Assembly: GCA_015999765.1 (NCBI GenBank)
Contig: JAECQR010000002.1
Location: 439,768-503,767, forward strand
Origin: Flavobacteriia bacterium
Lineage (GTDB): Bacteria; Bacteroidota; Bacteroidia; Flavobacteriales; Weeksellaceae
Reading direction: 5' to 3'
DNA length: 64,000 bases
Of this stretch, positions 27,955 through 36,437 are shown piece by piece (the first letter of the stretch is position 1; every line of letters starts with the position of its first letter). The position numbers and the translations under genes are program-made. The notes under the pieces were generated by a model. It searched no databases. It had not been told where the DNA came from and saw only the letters and a list, made by a program, of their open reading frames with translations.

Positions 27955-30918
27955 ATGAATTCAAAAAAAATTATCATTGCAGCTGCAATTTTTTATTACG
28001 GATTATCCGAAGCACAGCAATCCCAATATTTCAGCGACCACGAAAATTACCGCTTCACTCTTGCCGAAAATCTTTACCAAAACAAGATTTACAGCGCTTC
28101 TCAGTATGAGTTTGCCCGGCAGTATTTCTACAACGGCGCACTCGCTAAATCACAAAAAGAAGCCGCGCAGTTTTTCGATAACGTAATTGGTGTGATCTTA
28201 CGAAAGAACCATGCAGAGCAGGGTCTGGAAGCCTTTATAAAAGAGTATCCGAACTCCGCTTATTTTGCGCAGGCAAATTTACCTTTGGCCGACTATTATT
28301 TGGCTCAGAAAGACTTCGATAAAGCGCTGGAAACATTAAACAATGTAAACCAGTACCAGCTTTCAAAAGAAGAAAACACGCAGTATATCATGAAACTGGG
28401 TTATGCGAAATTCATGACCGGCGATTCCGACGGTGCGATTGAAGCCCTTGAGGAAGCCTTTCAAAATGCGGAAGAATCTGACAAATATGATATCGCGTAT
28501 ATGCTCGGGCATCTTTATTATGCAGATGGACAGAATGATAAGGCATTCTCGTTCTTTGACCAAATCAAGGATAACGAAAAATATGCACGTCTCGTAAAAC
28601 CGTATTATGTGCAGATGTATTTTAACGAAAAGGATTACGACAAGGCTATTGTTGAAGGAAATTCGCTTCTCGGTGAATCGATCTCTTCCGATTACAAGGC
28701 CGAAGTTCACAAAATCATCGGTGAAAGTTATTTCATGAAAGGCGATTATGCCTCGGCTTATCCACATCTGAAATCATATCTTGTGAGCAAAACAGACCCT
28801 TCGGAAAGCGATCTGTACGAAATGGGATTTGTGTCTGCACAGTTAAAAAAATACGACGAAGCTGTTTTCTACTACAATCAACTTATCAACAGCAATTCCG
28901 CGACTTCACAAAACGCTTATTATCAGTTGGGTAATGCGTATTTGGCGGTTGGTAAAAAGCAGGAAGCACTTTCGGCGTTCCGTTCGGCTTATCAGATGAG
29001 TTACGATCCGAAAGTGCAGCAGCTTGCTCACGTTCAGTATGCGAAACTGAGTTACGATATCGGAAACCCGTTTGAATCTTCTTCCGTAGTGATTCAGAAT
29101 TATATCAGCAAATATCCGAGGAGTTCTGAAGTTGAAGAAATGAAGGCACTTTTAGTGAAATCTTATCTTTATTCCGGAGATTACAAAGGAACACTGAGTG
29201 CAATTGATAAAATGCCCAACTCAACTCCCGAATTGAATAAAATCGATCAGGAAGTCTCATTTTTATTGGGGACAGAAGAATTCAACAAAGGAAATTTCGA
29301 TGCGGCAGAAGCGTATTTTCTTCGCAGTCTGGAATTCAATATTAATAAAGAATTCAACACCAGAGCAACTTATTGGTTAGCTCAAACTTATTACCAAAAG
29401 GGAAATTATCCTTCAGCGATTGTCCGTTACGAAAGACTTCTGAACGAAAACTTTGCTGAGAAACAGCAGCTTACCTATGATTTGGGTTACGCTTATTTCA
29501 AATCTAAAAAGTTCGACAAAGCAAAACAGTATTTTTCTGAATACCTGAAAAACCCGAAATCAGAATTTAAAAACGATGCGGAACTTCGTCTAGCAGATAC
29601 TTATTACGCAGACAATCAGTTGAATGAAGCGATCGCGATTTACGACCGGGCGGAAAATGCAGACGATTATACTTTATTCCAAAAATCGATGGCACTTGGT
29701 TTTAAAGGCGATACCGAAGCTAAGATTACTTCGCTTAAAAAATTGATTACCCAGTATAAAAATTCTGAGTATCTTGATGATGCGCAGTACGAAATCGGTA
29801 CAGCATACGCAGCCAACGATGATTACAACAGTTCTAATGATTATTTCAGTCAGGTGATCAGAAGCAGTTCAGATAAAGATTTGGTAGCGAATGCACAGAT
29901 CTACCGCGCGCAGAATTATATCGATCTAAACCAGACCGACAAAGCGCTTTCTGAATTGAAAGCACTCGGCAATCTGTATAAAAACACAGCTTACGCGAGT
30001 AAAATTGTTCAGGCTTCCCGTCCGATTTACGTGAAAAATGGTGATACTGCAGGTTATGAAAATTTTGCACGCAGTTTAGGCGTAAAAATCGATGCTTCTG
30101 AGCTCGATGAGATCAATCTGAACAGTGCTAAAAACTATTATGCAGCCAAAGATTACAAAAAAGCAATTCCGCTTTATGAAAAATATCTGACGCAGAATCC
30201 GACCGGTGACGGACTTTACCAGGCGCAATATGAGCTGGGTGAAAGTTATTACCAGACCGCGAATTCAACTAAAGCACTTTTGGTACTTCAGGAAGTGGCC
30301 AATGTACAGAACGATTATCAGGAAGATGCGCAGACGAGAATTGCACAGATTTATCTGGACCAGGGAAATAGCAGCGAAGCAAAAAGACATCTTGAAACGC
30401 TTGCCAATTCAGGCAATATCAATGTGAAAAACTTTGCGAATCTGGAACTGATGAAGATTTACGCAGAAGAAAAGAATTTCCCCAAAGCTGAGAGTTTTGC
30501 AGATTTGGTGCTTTCCAATTCAAAAAATCCTGCATCTGTGATCGAACAGGCGAAAGTTATTAAAGCCAGAAGTTTGATGAACAGAGGTAAAGATAATGAT
30601 GCAAAAGCAGCGTATACCGCACTGGAAAAGTCGTCGAATACGGAAGTTGCCGCCGAATCGCTTTATGCGAAAGCTTATTATCAGAACAAGGCAAAAGCCT
30701 TTAAAAATTCCAACGAAACCATTTTCAAACTGGCCAATAACTATGCTTCCGAAGAATATTGGGGTGCAAAAGCGCTTGTTGTAATGGCGAAAAATTACAT
30801 CGGGCTTAAAGATAATTACCAGGCAAGTTACACCGTTGATCAGATTATCGCCAATTATCAGGATTTCCCGGAGATTGTAGCCGAAGCCAAGGAAGTGAAA
30901 AGTCAGATTAAAAAATAA
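27955..30918 (+). CDS. Large periplasmic TPR-repeat protein
   Basis: 987 residues, almost entirely tetratricopeptide-like helical repeats after a signal peptide (MNSKKIIIAAAIFYYGLSEA). Examples are YFMKGDYASAYPHLKSYL, AYYQLGNAYLAVGKKQEALSAF and YQAQYELGESYYQTANSTKAL. Such proteins scaffold envelope complexes. An outer-membrane barrel gene follows after 32 bp, and the pair is probably an operon whose products act together at the outer membrane. The role of the pair is unknown to me. YbgF/CpoB-like segments are present, but the length is far greater. Confidence 0.85.
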   Translation: MNSKKIIIAAAIFYYGLSEAQQSQYFSDHENYRFTLAENLYQNKIYSASQYEFARQYFYNGALAKSQKEAAQFFDNVIGVILRKNHAEQGLEAFIKEYPNSAYFAQANLPLADYYLAQKDFDKALETLNNVNQYQLSKEENTQYIMKLGYAKFMTGDSDGAIEALEEAFQNAEESDKYDIAYMLGHLYYADGQNDKAFSFFDQIKDNEKYARLVKPYYVQMYFNEKDYDKAIVEGNSLLGESISSDYKAEVHKIIGESYFMKGDYASAYPHLKSYLVSKTDPSESDLYEMGFVSAQLKKYDEAVFYYNQLINSNSATSQNAYYQLGNAYLAVGKKQEALSAFRSAYQMSYDPKVQQLAHVQYAKLSYDIGNPFESSSVVIQNYISKYPRSSEVEEMKALLVKSYLYSGDYKGTLSAIDKMPNSTPELNKIDQEVSFLLGTEEFNKGNFDAAEAYFLRSLEFNINKEFNTRATYWLAQTYYQKGNYPSAIVRYERLLNENFAEKQQLTYDLGYAYFKSKKFDKAKQYFSEYLKNPKSEFKNDAELRLADTYYADNQLNEAIAIYDRAENADDYTLFQKSMALGFKGDTEAKITSLKKLITQYKNSEYLDDAQYEIGTAYAANDDYNSSNDYFSQVIRSSSDKDLVANAQIYRAQNYIDLNQTDKALSELKALGNLYKNTAYASKIVQASRPIYVKNGDTAGYENFARSLGVKIDASELDEINLNSAKNYYAAKDYKKAIPLYEKYLTQNPTGDGLYQAQYELGESYYQTANSTKALLVLQEVANVQNDYQEDAQTRIAQIYLDQGNSSEAKRHLETLANSGNINVKNFANLELMKIYAEEKNFPKAESFADLVLSNSKNPASVIEQAKVIKARSLMNRGKDNDAKAAYTALEKSSNTEVAAESLYAKAYYQNKAKAFKNSNETIFKLANNYASEEYWGAKALVVMAKNYIGLKDNYQASYTVDQIIANYQDFPEIVAEAKEVKSQIKK

Positions 30919-30950
30919 GAATTAAACTTAAAGGTTTTAAAACAAGAAAT

Positions 30951-32723
30951 ATGAATTTAAAAATTCAAAATATATTTTTATTGGGAATGCTGGTTTCTTC
31001 AACTGCCGTGTTTTCTCAGATTAAAGAAGAAAAACTGATTCTGAACCGTAAACGCGAACCGGAAGTGAAGAAAATCGAGAAAAAGAAAACTTCAGTAGAA
31101 GCCGAAAAGAATTATCCGCCCGAAGCCAAATCCGCGAATCCTGTGGAATATAACATTACTGATGTTCCTGCAGCTTCCGATTTTAAAACATCGGTGATTC
31201 AGGGCGAAGATATTTCACCAAAATTCGATGCCGATTACCAGAATAATTATTTCCAGATCGGAATGGGAAATTTCGGTAAAATCCTGGCGGACGGAAATAT
31301 TTCTACTATGTTGGAAAACGATATTCAGGTGGGTGCGGATCTTCATTTCCTTTCTACCAAAGGACTGCTAAAAGAATACGACTGGACATCAAAACAGAAT
31401 ACCGGAAATTTTGGGCTTTATCTGAATTCGTACGGCGACAAAGGAAAAATCAATGTGAATGCCGATTACGGGCTGAATGATTATAATTATTACGGAATTT
31501 ATACGCTGAATCCGGCTTCAGATATCAACATTAACCAGAAAACCAACCGTTTCAAAGTGAACGGATATTATGATTTCTATTCCAATGAAATTCTTAATGA
31601 CGTCCGCATAAAATCATCTTTTCTCGGAGATAATTTTGATGCTAAGGAAACCCAGGCAGAAATCCTCCTGAATCTATCGAAACATGGAGTGGAACTTCCG
31701 GTGGATGACGTGATATTCAATGCGGATCTCGGCGTCAATCTGGAAACTTTAAGGTCAGAATTTTCTTTGTTGAATGAGAATTCATCTAATTTTTTCAATG
31801 CGACATTATCACCAAAAATGACTTTCTTCAAAGGAAAATCTTATTTAATGATCGGTTCGGATTTCTCTTTTATGAATGCTAAAAATTCAAACAGAATTTT
31901 AGACGATCAAGTTCAGAATAACAAAACATATTGGTTCCCAAAAGCTGAATTACAGTTTGCTGCGACCGATGAATTTAAATTTTATGCCGGCGTAGAGGGC
32001 GGTTTGAAGCTGAATTCCTACGCAACAATGCTCGAAGAAAATCCTTATCTGGTTTCTGACCAGGAACTTCGGGCCACTGAAACCAAATACAAAGGATATG
32101 TCGGTCTTCGGGGAGATATCGATCAGGTGATTAAATATGATGTGAGTGCAGGCTACGGCAAGATGAATGATATTATGTTCTTCAAAGCGAATGATCTGTT
32201 TGACGGGGCTTTCACGCTGAACCGTGCGCCTTACGATTACGCTAATACGTTTTCCGCGGTTTATGATAACGGTACGGTGAGCGAAGTGAAAGGTAGCATC
32301 CAATATTTCCCGCTGGCCAATCTTGTTCTTGATGGTGAAATGTATTTTGCTAAGTATGATCTCGATAATTACGAGCATATTTACAATAAGCCTTTGGTTA
32401 AAGCCAGTCTTGGAGGTAAATATTCTCTCTTTGATAAAAAACTGCACCTTGGGGCAAAAGCGATTTTCGGTTCTGATTTAACCACCAACTCATTTGAAAT
32501 TACTGAATCGGGAACTACACCCAACTTTTTTGTATCTGCGGAGGACAAAGATGATAAAGTTGGCGGTTTTGCAGATTTAAATCTGTCTGCTGAGTACAAA
32601 GTTCACAAAAATTTCAGTATTTTTGCACTCGGAAATAATCTACTGAACACAAACTATCAGACTTTCAAAGGGTATAAAGTTTTGGGAGCACAGTTTTTGG
32701 GAGGCGTGAAAATTTCTTTTTAA
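30951..32723 (+). CDS. Outer-membrane beta-barrel protein (TonB-receptor-like)
   Basis: 590 residues: signal peptide (about 1-22, ending AVFSQ), a charged Lys/Glu-rich linker (about 23-70), then alternating amphipathic strands to a C-terminal aromatic residue (FLGGVKISF), the signature for outer-membrane barrel insertion. It resembles the barrel of TonB-dependent receptors, but no plug domain with TonB box is evident and the length is short, so TonB coupling is doubtful. Follows the TPR gene directly. Confidence 0.75.
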   Translation: MNLKIQNIFLLGMLVSSTAVFSQIKEEKLILNRKREPEVKKIEKKKTSVEAEKNYPPEAKSANPVEYNITDVPAASDFKTSVIQGEDISPKFDADYQNNYFQIGMGNFGKILADGNISTMLENDIQVGADLHFLSTKGLLKEYDWTSKQNTGNFGLYLNSYGDKGKINVNADYGLNDYNYYGIYTLNPASDININQKTNRFKVNGYYDFYSNEILNDVRIKSSFLGDNFDAKETQAEILLNLSKHGVELPVDDVIFNADLGVNLETLRSEFSLLNENSSNFFNATLSPKMTFFKGKSYLMIGSDFSFMNAKNSNRILDDQVQNNKTYWFPKAELQFAATDEFKFYAGVEGGLKLNSYATMLEENPYLVSDQELRATETKYKGYVGLRGDIDQVIKYDVSAGYGKMNDIMFFKANDLFDGAFTLNRAPYDYANTFSAVYDNGTVSEVKGSIQYFPLANLVLDGEMYFAKYDLDNYEHIYNKPLVKASLGGKYSLFDKKLHLGAKAIFGSDLTTNSFEITESGTTPNFFVSAEDKDDKVGGFADLNLSAEYKVHKNFSIFALGNNLLNTNYQTFKGYKVLGAQFLGGVKISF

Positions 32724-32732
32724 ATTTTGTGA

Positions 32733-32806
32733 GGCTCGGTAGTTCAATTGGATAGAATATCAGATTTCGGCTCTGAGGGTTGGGGGTTCGAGTCCCTTCC
32801 GGGTCA
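32733..32806 (+). tRNA. tRNA-Arg (anticodon UCG)
   Basis: A cloverleaf can be drawn: acceptor GGCTCGG with CCGGGTC (two G-U pairs), D-arm GTTC/GAAT, anticodon stem TCAGA/TCTGA around the seven-base loop TTTCGGC with anticodon TCG (reads CGA-family Arg codons), T-arm loop TTCGAGT, discriminator A. The CCA end is not encoded. Followed closely by an intrinsic terminator. Confidence 0.93.
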
Positions 32807-32809
32807 CAG

Positions 32810-32844
32810 AAAACGGCAGACTTTAATTAGTCTGCCGTTTTTAT
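32810..32844 (+). terminator. Intrinsic terminator of tRNA-Arg
   Basis: Long perfect stem AAAACGGCAGACT (32810-32822) with AGTCTGCCGTTTT (32829-32841), followed by T residues. It can also serve the convergent ohr operon. Confidence 0.88.
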
Positions 32845-32864
32845 TTACGTTTTACAGTAACTGA

Positions 32865-33287
32865 TTAGCTATTGGTCACGTTAAGTGTAACCTCAATATT
32901 ATTTCGTGTTGCGTTAGAGTAGGGACAAACCTGATGCGCCTTTTCTACTAGAGATTGCGCTTCCTCCTGAGAAACTCTCGGTACATTTACATTGAGTTCG
33001 ACTTCCAGACCAAAACCTCCGTTTGCGGTTTGCCCGATTCCAACTTTGGCATTTACGGTTGTTTCACCAGCCGCAGATTTAGATTTTTTAATCATCAGAT
33101 TCAAGGCACTGTCGAAACATGCAGCATATCCTGCCGCGAAAAGCATTTCCGGGTTGGCATAATCATCATTTTGCCCGCCAAGTGATTTAGGAGTTCGTAC
33201 ATCAAGTTCCAGAATTCCGTTGTCACTTTTTACGTGTCCGTCGCGTCCGCCGGTTGCGGTAACGCTGGTTGTATATAATGTTTTCAT
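32865..33287 (-). CDS. ohr: Organic hydroperoxide resistance protein Ohr (OsmC family)
   Basis: Thiol-dependent peroxidase of 140 residues that detoxifies organic hydroperoxides using lipoylated or thiol donors. The two catalytic cysteines are in AAGYAACFDSAL and AHQVCPYSNATRNN, the Ohr rather than OsmC pattern; Arg of the active site is probably in VRTPKSLGG. It starts 7 bp after ohrR; third gene of the nitroreductase-ohrR-ohr unit. Confidence 0.93.
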   Translation of the reverse strand: MKTLYTTSVTATGGRDGHVKSDNGILELDVRTPKSLGGQNDDYANPEMLFAAGYAACFDSALNLMIKKSKSAAGETTVNAKVGIGQTANGGFGLEVELNVNVPRVSQEEAQSLVEKAHQVCPYSNATRNNIEVTLNVTNS

Positions 33288-33294
33288 TGATTTT

Positions 33295-33729
33295 TTATTT
33301 TTTGATTTTCTCCAGAAGTTTATAGATTGCTTGCTTTAATTCCTGTAAGTCTGTTTCAGAAAGATTCAGTCTGTCGTTCATTTTGGCAGGAATGAGGCAT
33401 GCTTTGTCCTGAAGCCGGTCTCCTTCATCAGTTAGGGATATTTCAACTACGCGCTCATCTTCTATTTTTCTTTGGCGGATTATATAGGATTTAGCTTCCA
33501 GCCTTTTCAGCAATGGGGTAAGCGTACCGCTGTCGAGCGACAATTTTTCGCCAATCTGGTTTACGGTGAGGCGGTGGTGTTCCCAAAGCACCATCATCAC
33601 CAGATATTGCGGATAGGTAATATCTAATTCTTCGAGCAAAGGCCTGTAGAGTCCTGCAATTTCCTTAGCAATAACGTAAAATGGAAAGCAGAGTTGGTTG
33701 CCGAGCTTGGGTGTTTGTGAATGATCCAT
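33295..33729 (-). CDS. ohrR: OhrR-type MarR-family peroxide-sensing repressor
   Basis: 144-residue winged-helix repressor. The N-terminal LGNQLCFPFYV carries the reactive Cys (C14) conserved in OhrR, and the wHTH includes LTVNQIGEKLSLDSGTLTPLLKRLEAKSYI. Oxidation of that Cys releases DNA in characterised OhrR proteins. Co-transcribed with ohr. A perfect 10-bp inverted repeat in the operon promoter (34427-34450) is the likely operator, so the operon is probably autoregulated. Confidence 0.92.
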   Translation of the reverse strand: MDHSQTPKLGNQLCFPFYVIAKEIAGLYRPLLEELDITYPQYLVMMVLWEHHRLTVNQIGEKLSLDSGTLTPLLKRLEAKSYIIRQRKIEDERVVEISLTDEGDRLQDKACLIPAKMNDRLNLSETDLQELKQAIYKLLEKIKK

Positions 33730-33753
33730 GTGATGAAGATAGGAATTTAAAAA

Positions 33754-34386
33754 TTATTTTGTGATAACAAACTCATCCATTGGGATCCTTACTTTTTTCA
33801 TTGTAGAAAGCCAGTCGTTTTCTGTATCTCTGTATCCTAAATAAAGCAGAGTAACGCTTTTCAGCCCAAGTTCATTTAAACCGAGAATTTCATCAACTAC
33901 TTCATTACTGAAACCTTCGGCCGGCGTACTGTCGATCTTCAGTTCAGCTGCCTGAGCCATTGCCAGACCTAACGCGATATAAGTCTGTCTTGCCGTATGT
34001 GCAAAATTTTCATCAGCAGTCTGGGCACCGTAGATCAGTTTCAACTGATCGGTATAGCTGTTGAAACGGCCCCTAGGAAGTTCGCGAACATCGGTATGAT
34101 AATCGTAAACTTTATCAATTTTTTCATCGGAATAGCGGTCCCAAGCCGCAAAAACCAAAACGTGAGAACAGTCTCTCATTACTTCCGGATTCAGTGCTCC
34201 TTTAACCATCTTTTCTTTTAATTCCTGATTTTGTACTGAGATTACACGGAAAGGCTGCAATCCTGACGAAGTAGGAGCCAGCCTGGCGGCTTCTAAAATT
34301 TTATCTAAATCCTGAGTAGAAACTTTTTTGCTGGAGTCGTAGGCTTTTACAGCGTGTCTCCATTTTAAATCTGCGATTAATGACAT
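33754..34386 (-). CDS. Nitroreductase-family NAD(P)H oxidoreductase
   Basis: FMN-dependent oxidoreductase of 210 residues in the NfsB-like family: KWRHAVKAYDSSKKV, LEAARLAPTSSGLQPFRV (FMN phosphate site) and SVTLLYLGYRDTEND. Likely reduces quinones, nitro compounds or other electrophiles. It is the promoter-proximal gene of the peroxide operon, 24 bp ahead of ohrR, which suggests it belongs to the OhrR response to electrophile or peroxide stress. Confidence 0.88.
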   Translation of the reverse strand: MSLIADLKWRHAVKAYDSSKKVSTQDLDKILEAARLAPTSSGLQPFRVISVQNQELKEKMVKGALNPEVMRDCSHVLVFAAWDRYSDEKIDKVYDYHTDVRELPRGRFNSYTDQLKLIYGAQTADENFAHTARQTYIALGLAMAQAAELKIDSTPAEGFSNEVVDEILGLNELGLKSVTLLYLGYRDTENDWLSTMKKVRIPMDEFVITK

Positions 34387-34412
34387 ATTTTTACTTTAAT
34401 AAATTAAGACTG

Positions 34413-34450
34413 CAAATATATGCAGCAATTATATTGCGCACAATATAATT
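34413..34450 (-). promoter_or_regulatory. Promoter and candidate OhrR operator
   Basis: Minus strand: TTG (34443-34441), 20 bp, TATATTTG (34420-34413, exact TAnnTTTG). The inverted repeat AATTATATTG-CGCA-CAATATAATT (34427-34450) has two perfect 10-bp arms. It covers the -33 box, so bound repressor would block RNA polymerase. Confidence 0.65.
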
Positions 34451-34485
34451 AAATGATAGATATTTTGAATTGACTTGATTATAAC

Positions 34486-34514
34486 AAAAAACCACCTGAA
34501 AATCAGATGGTTTT
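34486..34514 (-). terminator. Intrinsic terminator of the aldolase/transaldolase gene
   Basis: AAAACCAcCTGA and TCAGaTGGTTTT arms with one mismatch and a short A loop, followed on the minus strand by T residues. Confidence 0.7.
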
Positions 34515-34533
34515 ATATAATAAAAAAAATTTG

Positions 34534-35187
34534 TTAATCCATTTTTTTTGCGTCAGCGACAAACTGCGCTAAACCACTGTCAGTTAATGGATGTTTCAAT
34601 AAATTTAAAATTGATGCAAGGGGAGAAGTCACAACATCAGCACCTACTTTTGCACAGTTGATAATATGCATTGGTGAACGGATTGATGCTGCAAGAATTT
34701 CAGTATCAAACATATAGTTGTCGAAAATTATTCTGATCTCCTCGATCAGGTTCATCCCGTCTACAGAAATATCATCAAGTCTTCCCAAGAAAGGAGAAAC
34801 ATAGTTTGCGCCTGCTTTTGCAGCCAGCAGAGCCTGACCTGCAGAAAATATCAGGGTACAGTTGGTCTTGATTCCTTTGTTCGAGAAATATTTCAATGCT
34901 TTTACGCCGTCTTTAATCATGGGAATTTTCACCACAATATTAGGATGAATTGCTGCAAGTTCTTCTCCTTCCTTAATCATTTCCTCATAAGTTGTACTTA
35001 AAACTTCTGCAGAAATATCACCATCTGCAATTTCGCAGATCGTTTTGTAATGATTCAGGATGGCTTCTTTCCCGCTTATTCCCTCTTTCGCCATGAGTGA
35101 TGGATTGGTTGTAACACCGTCTAAAATCCCCAGATCCTGGGCTTCTTTAATCTGCTCCAGATTGGCTGTGTCGATAAAAAATTTCAT
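34534..35187 (-). CDS. fsa: Fructose-6-phosphate aldolase / small transaldolase
   Basis: TalC/MipB-type class I aldolase of 217 residues: [29 protein letters not shown], the Schiff-base Lys in NIVVKIPMI, and [19 protein letters not shown]. Catalyses either transaldolase transfer in the pentose phosphate pathway or cleavage of fructose 6-phosphate; sequence alone does not separate these. A phosphate-binding Arg in [12 protein letters not shown] is present. Single gene with its own -7 box and terminator. Confidence 0.93.
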   Translation of the reverse strand: MKFFIDTANLEQIKEAQDLGILDGVTTNPSLMAKEGISGKEAILNHYKTICEIADGDISAEVLSTTYEEMIKEGEELAAIHPNIVVKIPMIKDGVKALKYFSNKGIKTNCTLIFSAGQALLAAKAGANYVSPFLGRLDDISVDGMNLIEEIRIIFDNYMFDTEILAASIRSPMHIINCAKVGADVVTSPLASILNLLKHPLTDSGLAQFVADAKKMD

Positions 35188-35273
35188 GTGTATGTTTTAT
35201 ATTATTTCTTTTCAGATAAAACCTCAGTGATTTAAGTAATTAACACCTCAGTTTATATACTTTTTAGCTTGCA

Positions 35274-35281
35274 CAAAGATA
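35274..35281 (-). promoter_or_regulatory. Candidate -7 box of the aldolase/transaldolase gene
   Basis: Minus strand TATCTTTG, exact TAnnTTTG, giving a leader of about 80 nt. No clear -33 TTG. Confidence 0.4.
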
Positions 35282-35327
35282 AGATATTAGCCGGCATTGT
35301 GGAAGTGATTTAGGCTTTAATTATGAC

Positions 35328-35357
35328 AAAACCTTACGGCTGAGCGTAAGGTTTTGG
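35328..35357. terminator. Intrinsic terminator
   Basis: AAAACCTTACG (35328-35338) pairs perfectly with CGTAAGGTTTT (35345-35355). On the minus strand it follows the unknown gene at 35408-35848. Confidence 0.8.
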
Positions 35358-35407
35358 TTATTGAACTGGGATCGTATATTATTTGAAGGTTGATTAACAC
35401 ATAGAAT

Positions 35408-35848
35408 TTAGGTAATCGCTGAAATTCCTTCATGTGACTGATGATGTCTGAAAGCGGGGGGAACTTTTATTTCCGATTTTGCTAACAGGGTAATCATTTT
35501 CATGATGAATTCCTTTGATTTTGCTTCTACTCTCGACACGTTTTCAAAAGAGAATACATGTACTGCTCCGGCGTCCTTCAAAATGTTTCTGGCTTTTTGA
35601 AGTTTTTCAGCATTTTTTGAAAATATACCGGCCACTAAATTTTCGGAACTTTTTCTCAAGACTTGTTCTGGTTTTTTTACGATGTTGTTGAAAAAAGCTC
35701 CCCAATACTCACTGAATAGGTTTTTCCTATTCTCCGAAAAATCTTTGCAGGTAAGTTTAATGTTTTTCAATCCTGTGCTTTTCAGGATTTTGGAAGCGTT
35801 GGTGGCTTCTTCACAACTTAAAAATAATCCTACAACTGTTGTTTTCAT
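35408..35848 (-). CDS. Unknown soluble protein (146 residues)
   Basis: I do not recognise the family. The start ATG at 35848 gives KTTVVGLFLSCEEATNASKILKS: a hydrophobic strand followed by an amphipathic helix. This resembles the beta-alpha opening of general-stress proteins such as YflT/GSP17M. A second strand-helix unit occurs around LVAGIFSKNAEKLQKARNILKDAGAVHVF, so the fold may be a duplicated ferredoxin-like unit. An in-frame longer start at 35926 lies upstream of the -7 box and is rejected. No membrane segment. Confidence 0.55.
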   Translation of the reverse strand: MKTTVVGLFLSCEEATNASKILKSTGLKNIKLTCKDFSENRKNLFSEYWGAFFNNIVKKPEQVLRKSSENLVAGIFSKNAEKLQKARNILKDAGAVHVFSFENVSRVEAKSKEFIMKMITLLAKSEIKVPPAFRHHQSHEGISAIT

Positions 35849-35883
35849 TGTAATTGTATTATTTGTTAGGGCGATTGCCGATA

Positions 35884-35891
35884 CAAAGATA
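35884..35891 (-). promoter_or_regulatory. Candidate -7 box of the unknown gene
   Basis: Minus strand TATCTTTG, 35 bp before ATG 35848, exact TAnnTTTG. The rest of the 318-bp gap up to 36166 is AT-rich and holds no gene or convincing terminator that I can see. Confidence 0.45.
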
Positions 35892-36166
35892 TGCTTAACA
35901 TAATTACTGAGAAACAGTTTTATCACCCATTTTTATTTCTTAATGAGCGGTTTAATCAATGAAATTTTACTGCTGTTTTTTATATTAAACTCAAACTTCC
36001 ATAAGGTTTTAATAAATTTTAACTGATTCTGAATGCTCATAATCTGGAATTCCCTCTAAAAGCATGCATCGCTGGTGACAGTGGAAACCCGTATTTATTT
36101 TTACGTTGTCATATTTAAGAGACCAATGGGCGGTTTTCCAGTAAAATATTCTAAAACAATCTAAAA

Positions 36167-36421
36167 TTACTTTTCAGCAAGTTTTCCCTCAATTACAGCC
36201 AAAGCAGATTTTACGTCGCGCATTTTTTCCATGGATTCGTTGTCGATTTCGATATTAAAAACTTCTTCCACATCCAGAATGACATCCACAAGGTTGGCGG
36301 AATTGATATTCAAATCATTTATAAAATCGGTGTCTTCCGTAAGATTTTCCAGTGCCGGTGCGTCTTTAACGTAAGGTTTTACAATCTCTTTGAGTTTTGT
36401 AATATTTTCTTCTCTGCTCAT
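36167..36421 (-). CDS. Acyl carrier protein dedicated to the type III PKS operon
   Basis: 84-residue acidic four-helix carrier protein. The phosphopantetheine attachment Ser is S41 in DLNINSANLVDVILDVEEVF, with Asn in place of the common Asp of the DSL motif; helix II is strongly acidic as expected. Last gene of a seven-gene operon that also encodes a ketosynthase, dehydratase and reductase, so it probably carries the growing acyl chain for that pathway rather than serving general fatty acid synthesis. The divergence of the DSL motif supports specialisation. Confidence 0.88.
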   Translation of the reverse strand: MSREENITKLKEIVKPYVKDAPALENLTEDTDFINDLNINSANLVDVILDVEEVFNIEIDNESMEKMRDVKSALAVIEGKLAEK

Positions 36422-36437
36422 AGGGTTTAATAAAAGT

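Noticed and set aside
30951-32723. Canonical TonB-dependent receptor (SusC-like)
   Set aside because: Length is 590 residues, without a clear plug domain, TonB box or SusD neighbour.
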